Source: Chloroflexota bacterium (GTDB taxonomy: Bacteria > Chloroflexota > Dehalococcoidia > Lucifugimonadales > UBA3495). Taken from it: DNA of 64,000 bases. The notes below the pieces were generated by a model. The model was given only the letters and a program-made list of their open reading frames with translations. It had not been told where the DNA came from and made no database searches. Location of the stretch: assembly GCA_028875655.1 (NCBI GenBank), contig JAPPCX010000114.1, positions 1-64,000 of the forward strand. The letters are read 5' to 3'. Each line of letters begins with the position of its first letter. Position 1 is the stretch's first letter. Position numbers and translations under genes: made by a program. Below are positions 30,212 through 39,097 of the stretch, piece after piece.

Positions 30212-30724
30212 ATGCCAAATTACACCTACCGGGGCATCACCCTGAGCATCCCCGAGAACGATTCCGAATACAAAGGTTACTTCGAGGCCGCCGGCGAGGG
30301 TCGTCTGGTAGTTAAGAAGTGCGCCGACTGCGGCCTGCTGCGCGGCGAGCCGGGGCCGGCCTGTCCCTGGTGTACCTCGATCAACTGGGAGTGGCAGCAG
30401 GTGTCCGGCAAAGGCACCATCTACTCGTACCAGGTGGTGGCCCACACTGTGATCCCCAGCTTCCGCGACCTGACACCCTTTGCCATCGTGCTGGTGGAAC
30501 TGGACGAGCAACGGGGAGAACCCACCGAGTTTGACGGGTTGCGCATCACCGGCAACCTGGTGGACGGCGACTTCAACATGGAAAAAGAGGAGAACGTCGG
30601 CATCGGCAAGCGGGTGGAGGCAGTGTTCCAGCCGGTGGAAGAGGGGTTTATGCTGCCGCAGTGGAAGCTGGTCGACGAGCCGGACCAGGGCTTCACCTGG
30701 TCGCACAATGTTCCGGAGAGTTAG
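30212..30724 (+). CDS. Zn-ribbon domain-containing OB-fold protein (DUF35-type)
   Basis: KKCADCGLLRGEPGPACPWCTSINWEWQQVSGKGTIYSYQVV. Confidence 0.9.
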   Translation: MPNYTYRGITLSIPENDSEYKGYFEAAGEGRLVVKKCADCGLLRGEPGPACPWCTSINWEWQQVSGKGTIYSYQVVAHTVIPSFRDLTPFAIVLVELDEQRGEPTEFDGLRITGNLVDGDFNMEKEENVGIGKRVEAVFQPVEEGFMLPQWKLVDEPDQGFTWSHNVPES

Positions 30725-30728
30725 CTGC

Positions 30729-31427
30729 CTAACGCCTGATTTCGGGCGCACTCAGCGATGCGCTGGCCGGTTGGAATAGCCATACTTCCGTTTGGGCCGG
30801 TAGATTCCGCTCGGTGAATTCGAACCGGTCGGCTTGGAGACGCCGCACTTCCGGCTGGCGCTTGAGCCACCCGCCAGGGGGCAGCAACTCACACTCCGAC
30901 GAGTGCAAACCCGGTATGGCGTAGTGCATCGGGATGACTACTCGGGGTTGTAATCTCTCTACCAGCGAGTCCACCTGCTCATAGGTCAGCAGGTGGCTGG
31001 AGTCGTCCACCGTTACCAGCAGCACGTCGACGTCTCCGACGGCCTGGGCCACGTCGGCCGGCCATTCCACTCGGTTGTCGCCGATGTGCAAGAACCGGAC
31101 GCCGTTGGATTCCAACCGGAACATTACGTTGGGGAAGTCGCGGAGGCGGGAGGCGCCGGAGTGAAGGTCCCGGACGCCGCGTATCCGGATATCGCCCGCG
31201 GCGAAGTCGCCGGGCATCCGCAGGACCGACGCCGCTTCAGGTAGGCGGTCAACGGCGTCGTGGTCAAAGTGCGCGTGGGTAATCAGCCCCAGGTCGTAGC
31301 GGACTTGCGGGAACAAGCGGGTGAACCAATAGCGGTCGGCCGCATTGCGGTAGGGATCGGCTATGACCGTCACGCCGCTGGGCGTTTCCCAGCGAAAGGC
31401 GCAGTGGCCGAAGTAAGTGAGTCTCAC
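30729..31427 (-). CDS. MBL-fold metallohydrolase
   Basis: LTYFGHCAFRWETPSGVTVIADPY; LITHAHFDHDAVDRLP; VVIPMHYAIPG. Confidence 0.88.
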   Translation of the reverse strand: MRLTYFGHCAFRWETPSGVTVIADPYRNAADRYWFTRLFPQVRYDLGLITHAHFDHDAVDRLPEAASVLRMPGDFAAGDIRIRGVRDLHSGASRLRDFPNVMFRLESNGVRFLHIGDNRVEWPADVAQAVGDVDVLLVTVDDSSHLLTYEQVDSLVERLQPRVVIPMHYAIPGLHSSECELLPPGGWLKRQPEVRRLQADRFEFTERNLPAQTEVWLFQPASASLSAPEIRR

Positions 31428-31432
31428 GATGG

Positions 31433-31849
31433 CTAGTCGGCCTTGCGCCACATCTCGTAGCCGATTTCCTTGCTGATGAGGCCGTCGCGCATCTCAAAGA
31501 TATGGACCAGACGCATTTCGACCTGCGTTCCCGGGTTCAGAGGCAGGTAGCCCTCGCCGGTAAGACGGAAGCGCACCACGCTGTCGTCCACCACGCGGTC
31601 CTCGGTGGCGAAACGTTGCAGCGTCTCGAATTCGACGTCCTCCATCTTGGCGAACATCTCAGTGTAATTGTCGGCGACGGCGCGTTTGCCTTCGAAACGC
31701 AGGCCGCGGGCCGGGGCTTCCCACACCACGTCGTCGGTGTAGAGGTCAAGGGCGGCCTCGACCTCGTTGGTGGCTTCGGAATGGAAGTGCGCTTCGACGG
31801 CGGCCAGGTTGGCGGCGATAATGTCGGTTGGTTGTGCGTTAGAGGACAT
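31433..31849 (-). CDS. Nuclear transport factor 2/SnoaL-like family protein
   Basis: ANLAAVEAHFHSEATNEVEAALDLYTDDVVWEAPARGLRFEGKRAVADNYTEMF. Confidence 0.85.
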   Translation of the reverse strand: MSSNAQPTDIIAANLAAVEAHFHSEATNEVEAALDLYTDDVVWEAPARGLRFEGKRAVADNYTEMFAKMEDVEFETLQRFATEDRVVDDSVVRFRLTGEGYLPLNPGTQVEMRLVHIFEMRDGLISKEIGYEMWRKAD

Positions 31850-31954
31850 GGCAACGGCTCCTCTCAATAGTTGCGTTTCTTGACACCTGTAGGGGCCGCC
31901 GATAGCATCCGACAAGTCGGCCACGGGAACAGCGCGGCCGGGGAGGGAAACGCT

Positions 31955-33064
31955 ATGCAGAGCATCACCATCGACCGCAGCAAGCCCCTGCGCGAGGAGT
32001 CTAACACAGGGCATAACCGGTGGCATCCCGACATCCCGCCCGTGGTGGAAGTTGACGAAGGCGAAGAAGTGGTCGTCGAAACGCGCGACGCTTTCGACGG
32101 CCAGATGCGCCCGGGCGTCACCGAGGCGGACTTCGCGGGCATGGACGCCGGAGTGATCCATCCCCTCACCGGGCCGGTGGCGGTCAAGGGTGCGGAGCCG
32201 GGCGACCTGCTGGAAGTGGAGTTCGTGGACATTCAACCCCAGCCCTACGCATTCAGTGTCATTTTCCCCGGCTTCGGGTTCCTGCGGGACGTTTTTACTG
32301 ATCCGTTCATGGTGCATTGGAACATCGCGGACGGCTACGCGACCTCCGACCAGATACCCGGCGTTCGTGTGCCCGGCGCGTCGTTTATGGGCGTCTCCGG
32401 GGTCGCCCCATCCCACGCGCAGCTGGAGGCCTGGACGCGGCGGGAGGCAGAGCTTGCGGAGCGCGGCGGCGCGGCCCTGCCGCCAGACGCAGCGGGCGCG
32501 GTTCCGATTTCCGGCGTCGGGGCGACTCACGGCATCCGCACGTTGCCGCCCCGGGAAAACGGGGGCAACTTCGACGTGAAGCAGCTTTCGACGGGCTCGA
32601 AGCTGCTGCTGCCGGTGGCGGTGGACGGCGCGCTGTTCTCCACCGGCGACGGCCATTTCGCCCAGGGCGACGGTGAGGTGTGCGTAACCGCCGTGGAAAT
32701 GGGAGCGACCTGCACGGTGCGGTTCCGGGTGCTCAAAGGGGAAGCGGCCCGACATAACATCCGCTGGCCGCGCTTCAGCCGGGACGACTACTACATCGCG
32801 CCGGAGTGGGCCGCGCCGCGCCGTTTCGTCGCCACCATGGGAATGCCGGTGACCGACGACGGAGTGAACGACGGCGAGAACCTGACCCTGGCGTGCCGCA
32901 ACGCCATCCTGAACATGATCGACCTGTTGCAGGAACGAGGGTTCAGCCACAACCAGGCCTACGTGATTTGCAGCGTGGCTGTGGACCTGAAGGTGAGCAA
33001 CGTGGTGGACGTGCCCAACTACACGGTATCGGCGTTCCTGCCGGAGGACTTGTTTGTGGGATAG
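31955..33064 (+). CDS. Acetamidase/formamidase family protein
   Basis: PPVVEVDEGEEVVVETRDAFDGQ; HPLTGPVAVKGAEPGDLLEVEFVDI; FSTGDGHFAQGDGEVCVTAVEM. Confidence 0.92.
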   Translation: MQSITIDRSKPLREESNTGHNRWHPDIPPVVEVDEGEEVVVETRDAFDGQMRPGVTEADFAGMDAGVIHPLTGPVAVKGAEPGDLLEVEFVDIQPQPYAFSVIFPGFGFLRDVFTDPFMVHWNIADGYATSDQIPGVRVPGASFMGVSGVAPSHAQLEAWTRREAELAERGGAALPPDAAGAVPISGVGATHGIRTLPPRENGGNFDVKQLSTGSKLLLPVAVDGALFSTGDGHFAQGDGEVCVTAVEMGATCTVRFRVLKGEAARHNIRWPRFSRDDYYIAPEWAAPRRFVATMGMPVTDDGVNDGENLTLACRNAILNMIDLLQERGFSHNQAYVICSVAVDLKVSNVVDVPNYTVSAFLPEDLFVG

Positions 33065-33069
33065 GAGGC

Positions 33070-34401
33070 CTAGATCACTCCGCCCTCGGCGTAGAGGAGC
33101 ATCTGGGAGTTGGTGAGGCCGAGTTCGCCCTGTAGGATTTCGGCGTTGTGCTCGCCGATCAGCGGCGCGCGCCGGCTGATGCGCCAGGGGGAGCCGTTGA
33201 ACAGCATGGCCGGGCCGGGGTAGGTAAAGGTGCGCCCCAACTCGGGGTGCTCGACTTCCTTGAAGAATTCACGGTCGGTCAGGTGTTCGTCGGCGACGAT
33301 CTCGTCCATGCTGCGGATTGCTCCCCAGGGGAAATCGCGCTGCTGGCCGCCGTGGAATGAGTCCATCAGCGTGGAGTTCATGAAGAAGTTCTTCATCACC
33401 TGCACGATGTGGTCGTTCTCAGCGGCGATGACCTCGGGGTCTTGATACCGCTCGTCCGTCAGGTCGTCGGCCATGCCGGACTGGTCGAACCACTCCGCGA
33501 GCAGCTTGAGGCGCGCCGGCGTCAGGTTGGTGCCCGAGCGGGTGGTATTGAGCCAGCCGCCATCGCCGGTGGGGAACTGGATGGCAGGGGACATATCGGG
33601 CGCGGCGTGGCGTCCGGTGTGTCGCTGCACCACCTCGCCGGTGGACAGGTAGATGGCGATGGCGCCCTCGGTGGTGAGGGCGCAAGCCTCGTGGATGGAG
33701 GCATCGATGTACTGTCCTTCGCCGGACAGGAAGCGGTAGTACAGCGCGGCCATGATGCCGATGTAGGCGTAGTGCGCGCCGATGTGCCAGGAGTTGCCGC
33801 CGCCGGGCGCGATGGGCGGCGGATTGGGCACGTCGATGTCGTCGTAGCCGGAGGATGCCATCTGTCCACCGCCGGCCATCTGGGTGATGTCGCTGCTGAC
33901 GTAGTCGCGCCACGGGCCGGTCTGCCCGTAGGGTGTCAGCGAGCACATGATGAGGCCGGGGTTATCGGCGGATAACGTTTCGAAACCGAGGCCCAGGGAT
34001 TCCAGGTAGCCGGGCTTGCGGCTTTCCAGCACGATGTCGGCAGTGGCGGCCAGACGCTTGAAAATCTCCTGGCCCTGCGGGGTTTCCAGGTTCAGGGTGA
34101 TGCCGCGCTTGGAGGTGTTGTAGTGCCAGAAGGACAGGCTGCGCTCCCGGTGGGGAACGTCATCCATGAAGGGGCCGAAGCTCCGACATGCCTCGCCGCC
34201 CGGCGGTTCGATCTTGATGAGGTCGGCGCCGTTGTCGGCCATCAGCTTGCCGCAGAACTGGCCCTTCTCGTCGCAGATTTCCAAGACTCGGAGGCCGTCG
34301 AGCGCACCGGGGAGGCTAAGGTTGGCGGGAAGCGCGCCGCCGATGTCCACTCCGTCTTGCCCGTTGCTCCCGTCCGATAGATTGCCGTTGGCGGATGTCA
34401 T
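33070..34401 (-). CDS. CaiB/BaiF family CoA-transferase
   Basis: LDGLRVLEICDEKGQFCGKLMADNGADLIKIEPPGGEACRSFGPF; NTSKRGITLNLETPQGQEIFKRL. Confidence 0.92.
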   Translation of the reverse strand: MTSANGNLSDGSNGQDGVDIGGALPANLSLPGALDGLRVLEICDEKGQFCGKLMADNGADLIKIEPPGGEACRSFGPFMDDVPHRERSLSFWHYNTSKRGITLNLETPQGQEIFKRLAATADIVLESRKPGYLESLGLGFETLSADNPGLIMCSLTPYGQTGPWRDYVSSDITQMAGGGQMASSGYDDIDVPNPPPIAPGGGNSWHIGAHYAYIGIMAALYYRFLSGEGQYIDASIHEACALTTEGAIAIYLSTGEVVQRHTGRHAAPDMSPAIQFPTGDGGWLNTTRSGTNLTPARLKLLAEWFDQSGMADDLTDERYQDPEVIAAENDHIVQVMKNFFMNSTLMDSFHGGQQRDFPWGAIRSMDEIVADEHLTDREFFKEVEHPELGRTFTYPGPAMLFNGSPWRISRRAPLIGEHNAEILQGELGLTNSQMLLYAEGGVI

Positions 34402-35723
34402 CGCAGGGCCTCCTCGATGTAGGGATAGCGATCCATGGTGGTGGGCCAAAGGACGCCGTTCTCGTAACCGTTCAGCACGTCCTCATGGGTCTCTCCCAAC
34501 AGGTCTTCCAGCACTTCGCGGTTGTGCTGGCCGATCATGGGCGGCGGATTGGCGATTCGGGCGGGAGACTTGGACATCTTGAAGGGTGCGTTCTGGAACT
34601 TCCACGGGCCGAGCATGGGGTGATCCATAGGCACGTACATGTCGCGGTGGCGCAGCTGCGGGTCGTTGTCCACGCGGTCCTGGCTGCTCTGGACGGCCAT
34701 GGCGCGGATACCGGCGGCCTGGCACTTCTCGGTGAGCTCGTATTTGCCCATCGTCTTGGTCCATTCTTCGATGTGGTCGTCCATTTCCTCTTGGTGTTCG
34801 AGGCGACCCTCGATGGTGTCGAAGCGGTCGTCAGCCCAGTCGGGACTGCCCATGAGATTGACCAGTGTGTGCCACTCGTCGTTAGTCAGGCAGGCGATGA
34901 CGGCCCAGTCGTTGTAGCCACCCGGGTCGGTGCGATATGCGTTGTGCGGCGCGGCGATTGGGCCGCGATAGTTGTTGACCACCTCCGCGCCGGGCCACAC
35001 GGTGCGGTTGCCTGGCGGGAACCCCTCGCGCCGGGCCTTCCGTCCGTTCACGGTCTTGTCCAGGAAGGCCGGCCCGGTCAGGGTGATGCCCGTGATCATC
35101 TGGGAGAGGTCAACGTGCTGGCCTTTGCCGGTGGCGGATCTATGGCGCAGCGCGGTGAGGGCGCTGATCGCGCCGTACATGCCGCCGGTGTCGTCCAGAT
35201 ATGACCAACCCCATCCGGCCGGCGGCGCGCCGGGCAGGCCGGACAGGTGGGTCAGGCCACTGAGGGCCTGGGCAGCCGGGCCCATGGTGCCGTACCAGTG
35301 ATGGCGCCCGGTGTGTCCGAAGCCGGCCATGGAGACGTAGATGATGTCGGGCCGAATCTTTTTCAGTTGGTCGTAGCCGAGACCCCACCGCTGCATAATG
35401 CGGCTGCTGAAGTTCTCGATCACGACGTCCGAGACGGAGATCAGGCGCTTGACCAGTTCCAGCCCCTCCTCGGTGCGGGTGTTGACGCTGATGCCCCGCT
35501 TGTTGGCGTTGGTGTCGGCGAACTGGCCGGTGGAGTTGGGGCCCGGTTCCACGCCGGGAGGGACGGTGAAGCGGTTCTGGCGCAGCGTGTCCAGGTTCAG
35601 CGGCCACTCGACCTTGATGACCTCTGCGCCCAGGGTGCCCAGCCAACGGGCGGCCCACGGGCCGGCTCGCACCCAGGTGAAATCGACGACGCGGATACCT
35701 TGCAGGGGTGTCGGCAGGGGCAT
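34398..35723 (-). CDS. CaiB/BaiF family CoA-transferase
   Basis: LQGIRVVDFTWVRAGPWAARWLGTLGAEVIKVEWPLNLD; NANKRGISVNTRTEEGLELVKRL; stop overlaps ATG of the next gene. Confidence 0.92.
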   Translation of the reverse strand: MPLPTPLQGIRVVDFTWVRAGPWAARWLGTLGAEVIKVEWPLNLDTLRQNRFTVPPGVEPGPNSTGQFADTNANKRGISVNTRTEEGLELVKRLISVSDVVIENFSSRIMQRWGLGYDQLKKIRPDIIYVSMAGFGHTGRHHWYGTMGPAAQALSGLTHLSGLPGAPPAGWGWSYLDDTGGMYGAISALTALRHRSATGKGQHVDLSQMITGITLTGPAFLDKTVNGRKARREGFPPGNRTVWPGAEVVNNYRGPIAAPHNAYRTDPGGYNDWAVIACLTNDEWHTLVNLMGSPDWADDRFDTIEGRLEHQEEMDDHIEEWTKTMGKYELTEKCQAAGIRAMAVQSSQDRVDNDPQLRHRDMYVPMDHPMLGPWKFQNAPFKMSKSPARIANPPPMIGQHNREVLEDLLGETHEDVLNGYENGVLWPTTMDRYPYIEEALR

Positions 35724-35859
35724 TGGTAGGCCTCCCGTGGGGTGTTAAACCCGAGTGTCAGTAGTGGGCGCAAGTTTAGGGCAAGACAGGGCGGCGGGCA
35801 ACCTTGCGGCGCTTGGCCGGGGATGCTTCGGTTTTTCCAAAAGAACGACGCTGGGTTGC

Positions 35860-35889
35860 TTGACCCAAATCGCAACGGCTACCTATACT
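35860..35889 (+). promoter_or_regulatory. Sigma70-type promoter
   Basis: TTGACC (35860-35865) - 18 bp - TATACT (35884-35889). Confidence 0.6.
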
Positions 35890-35917
35890 CCCATCCTGCA
35901 AGCGGAGGATGGGGCAG

Positions 35918-36688
35918 TTGGATATTAGCTTGATAATTCCCAACGGGTTGTCGATAGACGCCGCGCAGCAGTTGCTGGCGCCGGTGTTGGTCGTGGTGTT
36001 GGGCATGACCGCGTATGCCGTTTTCGTTTTCAAGTTCTACCGTTTCGTGGCGGCACGGGACATGTTCGGCCTGGACCTGTCGAAAAACGATCAGGTCCGC
36101 GACGCTGTTGCCTGGGACTTGATATTCCTGGTTTGGTACCTGGTGCGCTACCTTGTCCTCTTCCCGGCGTTCGGGTTCTTCTGGTTCGCAGTGCTGACGC
36201 TGATCCTCGTGTTTCTGTCCGAGAACCGGGAGTTGTCCCAAATCCTTCTGATTGCCATGGCGACGGTGAGCGCCATTCGGGTTTCCGCGTATTACAACGA
36301 GGACCTTTCGCGAGACCTGGCCAAGATACTGCCTTTCGCAGTGTTGGGCGTATTCATTATTGATACGTCGTTTTTCAACATACAGTCATCCCTGGATACG
36401 CTGCGGGAAATCAGCACACATCTTGAGACTATCGCGTACTACGTGATTTTCCTGGTGGCCCTGGAATTCTGCTTGCGGTTCGTGTTTGTGGTGCTGAAGC
36501 TCCTGTTCCCCGGCAAGCGTGAAGGGCAAGGATCGGCACGGCCGGAGGCAACTCAGGCCCCGTTACCCGCCCAGCCGGTTGGCGAGGCAGCAAGCCCGGG
36601 CGCGAATGGGTTGATCGGTTCCGATATCGGAACCGTCGGCCCCGGCGCCGAGGAAGAGGGAGTGCCAACTGGGCAATGCCCGGCCTAG
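35918..36688 (+). CDS. Multi-pass membrane protein of unknown function
   Basis: Several TM segments (LVVVLGMTAYAVFVFKFY; YLVLFPAFGFFWFAVLTLILVF); TTG start at 35918 better spaced from GGAGG than ATG 35909. Confidence 0.6.
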   Translation: MDISLIIPNGLSIDAAQQLLAPVLVVVLGMTAYAVFVFKFYRFVAARDMFGLDLSKNDQVRDAVAWDLIFLVWYLVRYLVLFPAFGFFWFAVLTLILVFLSENRELSQILLIAMATVSAIRVSAYYNEDLSRDLAKILPFAVLGVFIIDTSFFNIQSSLDTLREISTHLETIAYYVIFLVALEFCLRFVFVVLKLLFPGKREGQGSARPEATQAPLPAQPVGEAASPGANGLIGSDIGTVGPGAEEEGVPTGQCPA

Positions 36689-37044
36689 TCGCCGACGAAG
36701 CGGGCAAGGAGGGAGCCGTCGGCTTGGGTCTGGTACCACACCGTGACCGTTGTTCCCTGGATCTGGTGGTCTTTCAGATGGCCCACCGATACTCCGACCC
36801 AGTCGTCGGAACGGAAACGCCATTGCCGGCCGTCGGCGTCCGTGATCAGCAGGGCGTTGAAGTAGCGCGGGTTGTCAGGCTGCGCGTCCACCCGGTCGAT
36901 GTGTCCGGTGACGTGGGGGAGCTTGGGGTACAGTGTGTAACCGTCGCCATGCCCCGAGTTAGGCGTCTGACTCGCATCGCAGGCCAACATCGAAGCCAGC
37001 AGCAAGGCCAAAATGTAGCAAATCAAGCCGACGTGCTTTATCAT
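36685..37044 (-). CDS. Putative small lipoprotein
   Basis: MIKHVGLICYILALLLASMLAC lipobox-like signal; C-terminus overlaps convergent gene by 4 nt. Confidence 0.55.
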   Translation of the reverse strand: MIKHVGLICYILALLLASMLACDASQTPNSGHGDGYTLYPKLPHVTGHIDRVDAQPDNPRYFNALLITDADGRQWRFRSDDWVGVSVGHLKDHQIQGTTVTVWYQTQADGSLLARFVGD

Positions 37045-37101
37045 TATGGGTGCCCCTGGACGCCGGTTGCCCACACGAAAGGCCGGCCGCGAAGAACGTA
37101 A

Positions 37102-38049
37102 ATGGCAGCGATTGGCATTACCGGACAACCCGACCGCACGCGAAGGCGCTTAACCTGGTTGCAAGGGTTGTCCACTGCGACGGCGATCAGCGTTTTCATC
37201 CTGGTGGTAATCGGAGGCATCGTCCGGGTTACGGAATCCGGCCTGGGTTGTCCCGACTGGCCGCTGTGCTACGGCAAGGTGTTGCCGCCGCTGGAGTACA
37301 CGGCAATCATCGAGTACACCCACCGTTTCGTGGCTTCGGTGATCGTTGGCCCCCTGATTTTGGCGACGGCGGTGGTTGCGCTGGTTCGATACCGGCATGA
37401 CCGGTGGGTATGGATACCCGCGGCAATTTCGGTCCCCCTGCTGATTGTACAGGGGTTGTTGGGCGGTGTGACCGTCTTGACCCATCTTCCGGGCGAGATC
37501 GTAGCATTACACCTTGGGACGGCGGAGGCGTTGCTGGCCGTATGCCTGTTCATAATGGTCGCGTCTTACCGCACTCCGATCACCCGAGCGGAGTCGGCGA
37601 CGGGCGACGGCTACCATCGCTGGGCAATCGCCGGCGCGGTGAGCGTTTACCTGGTTATCATCTCGGGCGCGTTGGTGACGGCCATGGGGGCCACCGGGGC
37701 CTGTGTAACCTGGCCGTTGTGCCAGGGCAGCGCGTTCCCGATGCACCACCTCACCGCGATTCACATGTTTCACCGCTACGTCGTGCTGGTGTTGGGCGTG
37801 TTGCTGCTCTACGCGGTGTGGCGTTGCGGCACCGGACGGGGAACCGAAGGCACGCTGCGCTGGCTAGCCGTCCTGACGCTGGCTACGTTTGTCGCCCAGG
37901 TGATCGTGGGGGCCGCGACCATATGGCTGGACTTTCAGGCTCACTGGCGGGCGCTGCACCTGACGGCGGCGACGGCGGTTTGGGCCGGCGCGGTGGTAAT
38001 GGCCGTGGTGGCGTACCTCAACGCGCGGACGGTTTGGGGCAAGCGATGA
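37102..38049 (+). CDS. ctaA: Heme A synthase (COX15/CtaA)
   Basis: GGIVRVTESGLGCPDWPLCYGKVLPP; IEYTHRFVAS; GACVTWPLCQGS; HMFHRYVVL. Confidence 0.92.
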   Translation: MAAIGITGQPDRTRRRLTWLQGLSTATAISVFILVVIGGIVRVTESGLGCPDWPLCYGKVLPPLEYTAIIEYTHRFVASVIVGPLILATAVVALVRYRHDRWVWIPAAISVPLLIVQGLLGGVTVLTHLPGEIVALHLGTAEALLAVCLFIMVASYRTPITRAESATGDGYHRWAIAGAVSVYLVIISGALVTAMGATGACVTWPLCQGSAFPMHHLTAIHMFHRYVVLVLGVLLLYAVWRCGTGRGTEGTLRWLAVLTLATFVAQVIVGAATIWLDFQAHWRALHLTAATAVWAGAVVMAVVAYLNARTVWGKR

Positions 38050-38948
38050 TCGGAACCGGACATGCTTCCATGCAGTCTATCGGATCTGTGGTTCGAGACT
38101 ATGTAACGCTGACCAAGCCCAAGATCATTTCACTGTTGCTGGTGACGGCGGCGGGAGGGATGTTTCTCGCCGAGCAGGGTCTGCCGTCGTTGATGATGCT
38201 GGCGTGGGTCTGGATCGGCGGCGCGCTGGCGTCTGGCGGGGCCAATGCCATTAACCAGCACCTGGACCGGGACATCGACCGGGAGATGCGACGGACGCAG
38301 AGCCGGCCCGTAGCGGGGGAGCGGGTCTCGCCGCGCTACGCTCTGGTGTTCGGGATAGCGCTCAACGTGGCGGCGTTCGCGCTCCTGGCCACGCTGGTGA
38401 ATCCGTTAGCGGCGGCGCTCACGCTGTTGGCCAGCCTGTTCTACGTGTTTGTTTATACCCTGTGGCTCAAGCGGACGACACCGAACAACATCGTAATTGG
38501 AGGCGCAGCGGGCGCGGTGCCGCCGATGGTTGGCTGGGTTGCAGTTACGGGGAGTCTGGACCTGCCGGCAGTGTACTTGTTTGCCATCATTTTCTTCTGG
38601 ACGCCGCCCCACTTCTGGGCGCTGTCGTTGTTGATTGAAAAGGACTATGAGCAGGCGGGGGTGCCCATGCTGCCGGTGGTGTCCTCACGCGGTCAGACTA
38701 CCTTGCACATATTCCTTTATTCCATAGCGCTCACCGGACTTACGCTCATGTTCGCGCTGCTCCCGCAGGTGGGGGTCATCTATCTGGCGTCGGCGGCCGC
38801 TCTGGGAGCCCCGTTCATCTGGCTGGCCTGGCGGTTGTGGAGGGAGGACTCCCGCGGCCGGGCCAAGGCAACGTACCTGTACTCCCTGGCGTATCTGGCG
38901 TTGCTGTTCGTGGCAGTGATGGTTGACAGCGTGGCTAAGTCGGGCTGA
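38046..38948 (+). CDS. ctaB: Protoheme IX farnesyltransferase
   Basis: YVTLTKPKIISLLLVTAAGGMF; NQHLDRDIDREMRRTQSRPV; ATGA overlap with ctaA. Confidence 0.94.
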   Translation: MIGTGHASMQSIGSVVRDYVTLTKPKIISLLLVTAAGGMFLAEQGLPSLMMLAWVWIGGALASGGANAINQHLDRDIDREMRRTQSRPVAGERVSPRYALVFGIALNVAAFALLATLVNPLAAALTLLASLFYVFVYTLWLKRTTPNNIVIGGAAGAVPPMVGWVAVTGSLDLPAVYLFAIIFFWTPPHFWALSLLIEKDYEQAGVPMLPVVSSRGQTTLHIFLYSIALTGLTLMFALLPQVGVIYLASAAALGAPFIWLAWRLWREDSRGRAKATYLYSLAYLALLFVAVMVDSVAKSG

Positions 38949-39002
38949 TGGATATTTCGGCGCGTTTAAAATCTGCCGGGGCCGGCTGGCATTCCGGGCA
39001 AA

Positions 39003-39031
39003 TTGACAGGTATAGGCGCGTGTGCTATGGT
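39003..39031 (+). promoter_or_regulatory. Strong sigma70-type promoter for coxB
   Basis: TTGACA (39003-39008) - 17 bp - TATGGT (39026-39031) with TGC extended -10. Confidence 0.7.
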
Positions 39032-39097
39032 AGCCGCCGCTAGTGAAATTTTGCACATACGGCGGCCGCTGCATTACGCCGTATCCGGGGGTTCGCA

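Noticed and set aside
37404-38045. Long in-frame extension upstream of ctaB
   Set aside because: Overlaps ctaA in another frame; Arg/Gly-rich nonsense typical of high GC. The real start is ATG 38046.
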